Assembly: GCA_900758955.1 (NCBI GenBank) | Contig: CAAETL010000273.1 | Location: forward strand, 1 to 5,115 | Origin: an uncultured Oscillospiraceae bacterium | GTDB lineage: Bacteria; Bacillota; Clostridia; Oscillospirales; Oscillospiraceae | Length of the DNA: 5,115 nt | Direction: 5' to 3' | In this document: in pieces, positions 1 through 5,038 of the stretch | Position numbering within the stretch: position 1 is the stretch's first letter | Layout: each line of letters opens with the position of its first letter | Program-made: the position numbers and the translations under genes | The notes under the pieces: model-generated | What the model was told of the DNA's origin: nothing | The model's input: the letters and a program-made list of their open reading frames with translations, nothing else | The model's database searches: none

Positions 1-3
1 CCG

Positions 4-16
4 TCCGGGGTTTTTT
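4..16 (+). terminator. Right half of a rho-independent terminator cut by the window edge
   Basis: The arm TCCGGGG (4-10) is followed by six T (11-16), the usual end of an intrinsic terminator on the plus strand. The matching left arm would lie before position 1, so the stem itself cannot be seen. It suggests that a plus-strand gene ends just left of the window. The stem is inference; the T-run is seen directly. Confidence 0.4.
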
Positions 17-45
17 GCGTGCCGCGCTCCGCGGCGGGGAGGCTG

Positions 46-65
46 GCCCGACAATCGGGCTTTTA
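46..65 (+). terminator. Short rho-independent terminator-like hairpin
   Basis: GCCCGA (46-51) pairs with TCGGGC (55-60) across a CAA loop and is followed at once by TTTTA. The stem is only 6 bp but GC-rich. It could be a back-up terminator for the transcript that appears to end at 4-16. A further GCCGCG/CGCGGC stem (21-26 with 30-35) and a 10-bp stem with one G-T pair (68-77 with 91-100) lie on either side, so the whole stretch is highly structured. Confidence 0.45.
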
Positions 66-100
66 TGTCCTCGCCGGGCGGGCCGCCGATCCGGCGGGGA

Positions 101-156
101 CACCCCTTTCTCCGAAGAAAGGGGTGGAAAAGAGCGCCAGGGGCTTCGGCCCCTGG
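101..156. repeat. Paired perfect hairpins, possible intergenic repeat unit
   Basis: Two perfect hairpins stand side by side. The first has 11-bp arms, CACCCCTTTCT (101-111) and AGAAAGGGGTG (116-126), with a CCGA loop. The second has 8-bp arms, CCAGGGGC (137-144) and GCCCCTGG (149-156), closing a TTCG loop in the very stable C(UUCG)G form. They are joined by a short purine-rich linker. No gene or clear T-run follows, so this does not look like a simple terminator. The layout resembles REP-like elements dispersed between genes in clostridial genomes, but only one copy is in the window, so the repeat nature is inference. Confidence 0.5.
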
Positions 157-193
157 ACCCCGGAGGGTAGGGCAAAGGGCCGCTCGCTGGTTT

Positions 194-482
194 AGGGTGA
201 CATCTTTTATAGGGTGAGTAAAGGGTCGGCAGCAGGTGATTCTGTCGATTTGGTCCGGTGCAGAGTTATTGTGTCGGTGGAATGCTCACTTCCAGTCCGG
301 TTCTCGGCGAATGTGGGGAATAGATCAAAAGAACCCGATCATAACCGGTCGGTGCGGCCCGCCTCTTCTCCAGGCATGGGCGCCTGCAGGAACGGGCGGC
401 TCTTCCCTCGTTAGGGTGGGGCGACGCAGCGCGTGTCCTGGTAAGGGCCTCTCCATCGGCCCACTCTTACACTTGTCACCCT
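194..482. mobile_element. Possible miniature or decayed insertion sequence (repeat-bounded segment)
   Basis: AGGGTGACA (194-202) is repeated perfectly in inverted orientation as TGTCACCCT (474-482). Just outside lie GGTTT (189-193) and GGTTA (483-487), which could be a target duplication with one change. Inside the left end a second TAGGGTG (210-216) follows the first (193-199) with a 17-bp period, and another copy lies at 412-418. Terminal inverted repeats with extra subterminal copies are typical of some insertion sequences, such as the IS21 family. No transposase is recognisable in any frame. A single 9-bp match in a region this long could be chance, and the boundaries are uncertain. The segment could instead be a structured RNA or plain spacer. 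Confidence 0.3.
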
Positions 483-503
483 GGTTACGGCCCCATAGCG
501 TCC

Positions 504-534
504 GGAGGCCGCCGACTTTGGCGGTTTTCCCTCC
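504..534 (+). terminator. Weak terminator-like hairpin
   Basis: CCGCC (509-513) pairs with GGCGG (520-524) across a 6-nt loop and is followed by TTTT (525-528). GGAGG (504-508) and CCTCC (530-534) can form an outer 5-bp helix around it. On the plus strand it could end a transcript that reads through the 180-500 region, but no gene on that strand is evident. Confidence 0.3.
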
Positions 535-560
535 GCCTGGCAGGCGCCCCCTGGCAAGGA

Positions 561-595
561 CAGAAAGACGCCCTGATGGCCAGGGCGTCTTTCTG
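561..595 (-). terminator. spoIIP terminator, probably bidirectional
   Basis: Perfect 15-bp inverted repeat: CAGAAAGACGCCCTG (561-575) and CAGGGCGTCTTTCTG (581-595) around a 5-nt loop. It begins about 30 bp past the spoIIP stop codon. On the minus strand the GC-rich core is followed by a T-rich stretch and preceded by an A-rich one. The symmetry means it can work on both strands, so it would also stop plus-strand readthrough into spoIIP antisense. Confidence 0.85.
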
Positions 596-624
596 CTATA
601 TCGTCGATAGGAATCGATCTAGGT

Positions 625-1734
625 TTACTCCAAGAGCCCTTGTCCCATGGCGCGGGCGAATAGCCGTGCGCCCCGCAGCGCCTCCTGGAGGGTATTGCCG
701 TGGGTCCCGATCTCCACTAGGAGGGACCCGGTGGTAAGCTGTTGGTTAAAGCGGGAGGACCGCAGCGCAATGGGCCGGGCCAGACCAGGCCAGAGAGAAT
801 TCATCTTCTGCTGCACCTCAATGGCCAGCGCCAGATTCTTCTGCCAGTCGGGATGGGACAGTCCCCCATCGTCGGTACCCACCACCAGCAGAACCTGGGC
901 CGCTTTCTCCCCATCCACTTCGTTCACCGTTTTGTAAATCGTACCGTCGTCCCCCACCAGGGCGTCCCGGTGAATATCCAGCACAACCTTGATGCTGGGA
1001 TTCTCCGCCAAATACTTTTGTACCCCCGCTTTCGACCTCTCATAGGCCCCGCTGTAGACGGGATAGTCATATAATGTCCGGTCATGGAGAACGCTTATCC
1101 CCATTTCTGTTAAAATTCTCTCTACCTCATCCCCTATTCTTATGATATTATAGTTTTCATCCGTGGTACGGGCCGTGTCGCTCTCCTCGTAAACGTCCGT
1201 TCCCTCCTGGGTGTAAGCCTCGCTGCCGTGGGTGTGCATAATCAGCACCTGAGGTCCCTCACCATCCAGGGCGATCTCCACCGGCACTGACGCCAACGCC
1301 GCCGTATCCAAATTCTTTTCGGTGCGGTTGTGGAGATACACGCCCCCGACTGATATGTAACCGTCTCCGCCTGTGAGCGTTCTCTCCACAATTCCCTGGG
1401 CGTTGGGGGCGGTGAGCTGTTGGGGGTCCTCATGGGCGTCAAACTCCCCACTGGATTCTGGATCAGGCTCCTCCCCGGCCACCCCGGCAAGGGCCTCACC
1501 AGCGCTCCATCCCGACAAGAGGGAGGATTCGCCCAACAGCAGCTTCTGCCAGATGGAAAGCCCGTTTCCCTGGGCGTTGTCGCCGGCGGCGGCCCGCCAC
1601 TCCTGCCAGACTGCCCGTGCGGGCGCAGGAGCTGCCAGGCTGGCCAGCCAAAGTCCTACCACCGCTAAAAAGCATGCGGCGGTTCTGCGGGCCAGTCGAA
1701 GACCGACCCTGGTTGTCCGATTTGTTGTTTTCAT
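625..1734 (-). CDS. spoIIP: Stage II sporulation protein P (SpoIIP), peptidoglycan hydrolase of engulfment
   Basis: 369 aa, within the usual SpoIIP size. In the family, SpoIIP works with SpoIID and SpoIIM in the mother cell. It cuts cell-wall peptides (amidase and endopeptidase activities) so that the mother-cell membrane can engulf the forespore. Seen here: a basic N-terminus and a hydrophobic membrane anchor or signal segment at about residues 18-41, a low-complexity linker to about 120, then the catalytic domain. That domain has the blocks VLIMHTHGSEAYT (His167, His169, Glu172), VVLDIHRDA (His255) and LLVEIGTHGNTLQEA (Glu341, His345); the His and Glu residues are the likely zinc and catalytic set. 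The ATG is supported by AGGAG 8 nt upstream (minus strand, 1743-1747). It is a single gene here, divergent from a YihY-like gene, whereas in Bacillus subtilis it follows gpr. A sigma-E-like promoter precedes it. Identification is firm. Confidence 0.95.
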   Translation of the reverse strand: MKTTNRTTRVGLRLARRTAACFLAVVGLWLASLAAPAPARAVWQEWRAAAGDNAQGNGLSIWQKLLLGESSLLSGWSAGEALAGVAGEEPDPESSGEFDAHEDPQQLTAPNAQGIVERTLTGGDGYISVGGVYLHNRTEKNLDTAALASVPVEIALDGEGPQVLIMHTHGSEAYTQEGTDVYEESDTARTTDENYNIIRIGDEVERILTEMGISVLHDRTLYDYPVYSGAYERSKAGVQKYLAENPSIKVVLDIHRDALVGDDGTIYKTVNEVDGEKAAQVLLVVGTDDGGLSHPDWQKNLALAIEVQQKMNSLWPGLARPIALRSSRFNQQLTTGSLLVEIGTHGNTLQEALRGARLFARAMGQGLLE

Positions 1735-1742
1735 GCCATCAT

Positions 1743-1747
1743 CTCCT
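1743..1747 (-). promoter_or_regulatory. Ribosome binding site of spoIIP
   Basis: On the minus strand AGGAG stands 8 nt before the ATG at 1734. This is ideal spacing and fixes the spoIIP start. Confidence 0.75.
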
Positions 1748-1758
1748 GTGTGCTTCTA

Positions 1759-1787
1759 TCTCTATGACCAAGGACCAGGAGATATGC
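1759..1787 (-). promoter_or_regulatory. Candidate sigma-E promoter of spoIIP
   Basis: Reading the minus strand, GCATATC (1787-1781) resembles the sigma-E -35 (KMATATT, six of seven positions). After exactly 14 nt comes CATAGAGA (1766-1759), which shares CATA and one further A with the sigma-E -10 (CATACAAT). Transcription would start near 1752 and give a very short leader that still includes the AGGAG site. spoIIP belongs to the sigma-E regulon in B. subtilis, so the match makes biological sense. The -10 is imperfect. Confidence 0.45.
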
Positions 1788-1800
1788 CACCTCTTTTGGA

Positions 1801-1808
1801 AAGGGAGG
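1801..1808 (+). promoter_or_regulatory. Ribosome binding site deciding a TTG start for the YihY-like gene
   Basis: AAGGGAGG, containing GGAGG, lies 8 nt before the TTG at 1817. The competing ATG at 1784 has an AGGAG only 2 nt away, too close to work well, or a weaker AGGA 9 nt away. This favours the TTG, though not decisively. Confidence 0.55.
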
Positions 1809-1816
1809 CGACTGCC

Positions 1817-2671
1817 TTGACCCGTTTCTGGAACTCTCCCGTCATCCGTTTTGTTCGAGAGTGCGTGTTTCTATATTTCGATAAGAAAATCTCCCGCTCT
1901 GCGGCCTGTCTCGCCTATTTCCTCCTGCTCACCGCATTTCCTCTGCTCATCTGTACCAACGCCTTTCTGGGTCTGTTGGATTTGGATGCCAGAGGGTTTC
2001 TGGGGGACTTTGCCGGGCTTCTCCCTCACCAAACCCTGGATATCATCCAGGGGTATTTGGCCTATCTCACCAAAAACCAGTCCGGCGCCATGCTGGCCAC
2101 CGGGGTAATTATGGTCATGTTCACGGCCTCCGCCGCCTTCCGCACCTTGATGCAGGCCATGGCGGAAGTCTATGACCAGAAACCCACCCGCAGTCAGCTG
2201 AAAAGCGTGCTGGTGAGCATTCTGTTCCCCATCGCGCTGCTTCTCACGGTCTATCTATCCATTCTGGTCATTCTCACCGGCGAGGAGTTCCTCCGCTGGG
2301 TGGCGATACACAGCCCCCTCCCCTTGGACCGGGTCCTCTCCCTATGGAACAGCCTGCGGTACCTGGTGCTCTTCTGCGTATTTTGGCTCTTTATTGCCAC
2401 CATGAGCCGACTGGCGGCGCCCCGGGGCACACCCAAACTCGCTCTTCTCATCAGCAGCGCCCTATCCTCCTTTGCGCTGGTGGTCGCCTCGGTTTTTTTC
2501 TCCTGGTTCATTGGCATGTCCACCAAATATTCCCTGGTATACGGCTCACTGGTCTCCTTTGTCGTCCTCATGATCTGGCTGTATCTATGCGGCACGATTC
2601 TTTTGGCCGGCAATGTGCTTGGCTGCGTCTGGTTTCAGCTGTATCAAGACCTCAAGGAGCAGCGGGACTGA
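1817..2671 (+). CDS. YihY/BrkB family inner-membrane protein
   Basis: 284 aa from the TTG start; 295 aa if translation begins at ATG 1784. It is a polytopic membrane protein with hydrophobic segments near residues 33-55, 91-107, 131-153, 181-198, 208-232 and 242-270. Family signatures are the N-terminal FDKKISRSAACLAYFLLLTA, with its short basic stretch before the first helix, and the C-terminal YGSLVSFVVLMIWLYLCGT block. The family was once called 'ribonuclease BN' by mistake. It is now regarded as a membrane protein of unclear function, possibly in transport or envelope upkeep, so no activity is assigned. The end is a charged cytosolic tail (DLKEQRD). It is divergent from spoIIP with under 85 bp between starts. 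The stop lies about 300 bp before gdpP, with its own promoter in between, so it is probably a separate transcription unit. No strong plus-strand promoter was found in the gap. Family assignment is firm, the start less so. Confidence 0.88.
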   Translation: MTRFWNSPVIRFVRECVFLYFDKKISRSAACLAYFLLLTAFPLLICTNAFLGLLDLDARGFLGDFAGLLPHQTLDIIQGYLAYLTKNQSGAMLATGVIMVMFTASAAFRTLMQAMAEVYDQKPTRSQLKSVLVSILFPIALLLTVYLSILVILTGEEFLRWVAIHSPLPLDRVLSLWNSLRYLVLFCVFWLFIATMSRLAAPRGTPKLALLISSALSSFALVVASVFFSWFIGMSTKYSLVYGSLVSFVVLMIWLYLCGTILLAGNVLGCVWFQLYQDLKEQRD

Positions 2672-2705
2672 AGCATCCCGCGTCTCTTCCAGTTTTCTCT
2701 GGTTC

Positions 2706-2734
2706 TTGTCATACCGCCGTTTTTCTGCTATAAT
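2706..2734 (+). promoter_or_regulatory. Sigma-A promoter of the gdpP-rplI unit
   Basis: The -35 TTGTCA (2706-2711) and a perfect -10 TATAAT (2729-2734) are separated by the ideal 17 bp. TGC directly before the -10 makes it an extended -10. Transcription should begin around 2741, leaving a leader of about 240 nt before the gdpP start. It is the only strong plus-strand housekeeping promoter I see in the window. Confidence 0.85.
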
Positions 2735-2755
2735 ACTTTCTACTTATATAAAGTA
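2734..2755. repeat. Inverted repeat over the gdpP transcription start, possible operator
   Basis: TACTTT (2734-2739) and AAAGTA (2750-2755) form a perfect 6-bp inverted repeat with a 10-bp AT-rich centre. It begins at the last base of the -10 and spans the expected start site. A repressor bound here would block initiation. No regulator can be named, and a match this short may be chance. Confidence 0.25.
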
Positions 2756-2842
2756 CAGCACGATGCGTCCGCACATCCGCGCCACGCACTGATTCCCCAC
2801 ACCAGCTTCCTGTTGTTTGGGTCCGCGCGGGTGAATGGGCAT

Positions 2843-2862
2843 GCCCCGCCCCCACGGGGCGG
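2843..2862 (+). other. GC-rich hairpin in the gdpP leader
   Basis: Two overlapping foldings are possible. One pairs GCCCCG (2843-2848) with CGGGGC (2855-2860). The other pairs CCGCCCC (2846-2852) with GGGGCGG (2856-2862) around a 3-nt loop. It lies just upstream of the terminator-like hairpin and may be part of one folded leader domain. Confidence 0.4.
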
Positions 2863-2868
2863 CAGCGC

Positions 2869-2904
2869 CGGCCCGCAGGCCGTTTTCGCACGTTACGCAC
2901 GGCC
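2869..2904 (+). promoter_or_regulatory. Candidate attenuator in the gdpP leader
   Basis: CGGCC (2869-2873) pairs with GGCCG (2878-2882) around a CGCA loop and is followed by TTTT (2883-2886), a small intrinsic-terminator shape. The right arm plus the first T, GGCCGT (2878-2883), can instead pair with ACGGCC (2899-2904). The two foldings exclude each other, which is the basic design of an attenuator. The stem is only 5 bp and the T-run only four, so it could be fortuitous. No known riboswitch core was recognised upstream. Confidence 0.35.
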
Positions 2905-2966
2905 ATATCAAGATACTTTGTCTCCACCCGCCTACCGATGCCGTGCCAAAAGTCCATGCCGGGATG

Positions 2967-2972
2967 AGGAGG
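2967..2972 (+). promoter_or_regulatory. Ribosome binding site of gdpP
   Basis: A full AGGAGG lies 6 nt before the ATG at 2979. It selects this start over the in-frame ATG at 2835, which has no comparable site. Confidence 0.8.
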
Positions 2973-2978
2973 AGCCGC

Positions 2979-4961
2979 ATGAACAAAACACTCACTCGCC
3001 TACTGGAGCCCGGCTTCCGGGTTTATTTCACCGTCTCTCTGATCTTCGCCGCCATCTCCGCCTTCTTTAATCCCTGGCTCGGCCTGGCGGAGGGCGTGGC
3101 TATTTTGGCGCTCTATTTCTATCTGCAATCGGGAATTGTGCGGCGAAAACGGGAAATTATCCGGTATATTGAGAGCATGTCCACCGATATCGAGTCGGCC
3201 TCCCGGGGCACCATGGCCAACTCCCCCCTTCCGGTGGTCATTTTTCGTCCGGATACCGATGATATTATCTGGAGCAATGATAAATTCTTGAAGCTCACGG
3301 GGGATCGCAACCACCTTTTTGATACCAAACTGACCTCCGTGGTCCCGGATTTGGACGTGCGCTGGCTGACGGAGGGCGAAAATTCCTCCCCCGAACCGGT
3401 CTCGGTGGGAGACAAACAGTATATGGTCTACGGCAACTTGGTGCGCACCGAGGGCGAGAGCTATTTGGCCACCACATACTGGGTGGACATTACCCATTAC
3501 GTGCAATTTGAGGAGCGTTTCGCCTCTACCCGCCCTGTAGCCGCCATTCTGCTCATTGATAACTACGAGGATTTGGTCCGAGGCCTGGAGGACGACAGCC
3601 GCACCGCCCTGCTCAGCGAGATAAACCGGCGCATCAGTCAATGGGCGGACCCCGCCCAGGGCCTGCTGTTTCGTTATGACCGGGACCACCACCTATTCCT
3701 GTTTGAAGCGGGATTTCTCCCCACCTTCCACCAGAAAAAATTTGCCGTCTTGGACGCGGTACGGGAGGTTCAGTCCCCCAACGGCATCACCGCCTCCCTG
3801 TCAGTGGGCATCGGGCGGGACGCCCCCACCCTGCGGGAGCTCTTCCACTACGCCACCCTCTCCACCGAAATGGCCCTCTCCCGCGGGGGCGATCAGGTGG
3901 TGATAAAAGACAGCTTTAATTTTCAATTCTTCGGCGGTCGCGCCCGGGAATCCGAGCGTCGAACCAAAGTAAAAAGCCGGGTCATGGCCAATGCCCTCTC
4001 TGAGCTGATCTCCAACGCCTCCCAGATCCTGATTATGGGGCATCGCTTTGCCGACCTGGATGTGGTGGGCGCGGCGGCGGGGGTATTCGCCATTGCCCGG
4101 AAACGGGGCGTGCGGTCCTATATCCTCCGGGAGTCGGTGGCCACCCCGGCGGAAGCCCTGATCCGGCGGCTTTCTTCCCTGCCCGAGTATCTCACCGCTT
4201 TCCGGTATCCGGAGGAGGCCTTAGACATGGTGGACGACAACACCGTACTGGTTGTGGTGGACACCAACCGACCGGAACAGGTGGTTTCACAGCCGCTACT
4301 GGAGGCCTGCGGCAGGGTGGTGGTCATCGACCACCATCGCCGGGCGGCCTCCTATATTACCAATCCGGTGCTGAATTTTCATGACCCCTACGCCTCCTCC
4401 GCCAGCGAACTGGTGGCGGAATTGGTCCAATATACGCTGGAACCGGGTGATTTGCTTCGCGCGGAGGCGGAGGCCATCCTCTCCGGTATGGTGCTGGACA
4501 CCAAAAACTTTACCATGCGCACCGGCGGCCGGACCTTCGACGCCGCCGCCTTCCTCCGACGCGTGGGCGCGGATCCCGCGGAGGTGAAAAAGTACTTCCA
4601 GAACGACCTGCCCGGCACGGTCGCCAAATACGAGGTGATCCGTCAGGCCAAGCTCTATCGCAACACCATCGCCATCGCCGCCCTTACCCAGACGGTAGGA
4701 AGAATCACCGCCGCCAAAGCGGCCGACGAGCTTCTCACCATTACCGGGGTGGAGGCCTCCTTCGTTCTCTTCCCCGAGGACAATCAGGTGGTGTTCTCCG
4801 CCCGGTCCAATGGGGACGTCAACGTTCAGGTGATTTTGGAGGCCCTGGGGGGCGGCGGCAATGCGGCTACCGCTGGCGCCCAAGTCACGGGTACAACCCC
4901 TCTGGCGGCGGCCAAGGCCCTAAAAAGCGCCATTGACCGCTATTTCGAGGAGGACGAATAG
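2979..4961 (+). CDS. gdpP: GdpP, membrane-bound cyclic-di-AMP phosphodiesterase (DHH/DHHA1 family)
   Basis: 660 aa, almost the same length as B. subtilis GdpP (YybT). The family hydrolyses c-di-AMP to pApA and so tunes potassium uptake, osmotic balance and cell-wall stress tolerance. Domains seen: two membrane helices (about 13-31 and 33-50); a degenerate PAS domain (about 80-175); a degenerate GGDEF domain (about 176-310) without the GGDEF signature but with the typical LSRGGDQVVIK ending; a DHH domain (about 340-510); and DHHA1 (about 545-655). Metal-binding motifs are intact: GHRFADLD (His355, Asp359, Asp361), VVVDTNRP (Asp428), the namesake VIDHHRR (Asp451, His452, His453) and GMVLDTKNF (Asp507). 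The DHHA1 signature reads GGGGN rather than GGGGH (Asn628). The start is set by AGGAGG 6 nt upstream. rplI follows 77 nt downstream, a typical Firmicute pairing. Identification is firm. Confidence 0.96.
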   Translation: MNKTLTRLLEPGFRVYFTVSLIFAAISAFFNPWLGLAEGVAILALYFYLQSGIVRRKREIIRYIESMSTDIESASRGTMANSPLPVVIFRPDTDDIIWSNDKFLKLTGDRNHLFDTKLTSVVPDLDVRWLTEGENSSPEPVSVGDKQYMVYGNLVRTEGESYLATTYWVDITHYVQFEERFASTRPVAAILLIDNYEDLVRGLEDDSRTALLSEINRRISQWADPAQGLLFRYDRDHHLFLFEAGFLPTFHQKKFAVLDAVREVQSPNGITASLSVGIGRDAPTLRELFHYATLSTEMALSRGGDQVVIKDSFNFQFFGGRARESERRTKVKSRVMANALSELISNASQILIMGHRFADLDVVGAAAGVFAIARKRGVRSYILRESVATPAEALIRRLSSLPEYLTAFRYPEEALDMVDDNTVLVVVDTNRPEQVVSQPLLEACGRVVVIDHHRRAASYITNPVLNFHDPYASSASELVAELVQYTLEPGDLLRAEAEAILSGMVLDTKNFTMRTGGRTFDAAAFLRRVGADPAEVKKYFQNDLPGTVAKYEVIRQAKLYRNTIAIAALTQTVGRITAAKAADELLTITGVEASFVLFPEDNQVVFSARSNGDVNVQVILEALGGGGNAATAGAQVTGTTPLAAAKALKSAIDRYFEEDE

Positions 4962-4993
4962 AAACGCGCCATGTTGAAGGACGTATCCTATGT

Positions 4994-5011
4994 CTCTCCT
5001 TCGCGGGAGAG
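4994..5011 (+). other. Small hairpin between gdpP and rplI
   Basis: CTCTCC (4994-4999) pairs with GGAGAG (5006-5011) around a 6-nt loop (TTCGCG). No T-run follows, so it is not an intrinsic terminator. It could mark an RNA processing or stability site that allows different levels of gdpP and rplI from one transcript, which is inference. Confidence 0.4.
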
Positions 5012-5027
5012 CGACTGAATAGAAAGT

Positions 5028-5031
5028 GAGG
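5028..5031 (+). promoter_or_regulatory. Ribosome binding site of rplI
   Basis: GAGG lies 7 nt before the rplI ATG at 5039. It is weaker than the gdpP site but well spaced. Confidence 0.6.
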
Positions 5032-5038
5032 CAGAAAC

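Noticed and set aside
194..482. A known housekeeping RNA (6S, RNase P, tmRNA or SRP RNA)
   Set aside because: None of the conserved cores I looked for was present, such as the RNase P GAGGAAAGTCC block, the SRP GGAAGCAGC loop, or the tmRNA tRNA-like ends.
236..610. 124-codon plus-strand reading frame before spoIIP, and a shorter overlapping one at 214-414
   Set aside because: The composition is rich in Arg, Pro and Gly as in random GC-rich frames. No ribosome binding site or family resemblance is seen, and the longer frame runs through the perfect terminator hairpin.
1373..1816. N-terminal extension of the YihY-like frame back to 1373
   Set aside because: It is antisense to spoIIP, its residues look like antisense noise, and the strong ribosome binding site lies at 1801-1808.
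2689..2702. Terminator after the YihY-like gene (CCAG, 6-nt loop, CTGG, TTCTT)
   Set aside because: The stem has only 4 bp and the tail is poor, too weak to call.
2835..2978. 48-residue upstream extension of gdpP from an ATG at 2835
   Set aside because: It has no ribosome binding site, is Pro/Arg-rich, runs through the leader hairpins, and GdpP proteins start with the membrane helices found right after ATG 2979.
2741..2978. A ydaO-type c-di-AMP riboswitch in the gdpP leader
   Set aside because: The conserved sequence blocks of that class were not recognised. Only generic GC-rich hairpins are visible.
3000..3692. Long minus-strand reading frame (230 codons) inside gdpP, and another at 4296-4883
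   Set aside because: They are shadows of the gdpP codon structure. They have no start signals and no recognisable family.
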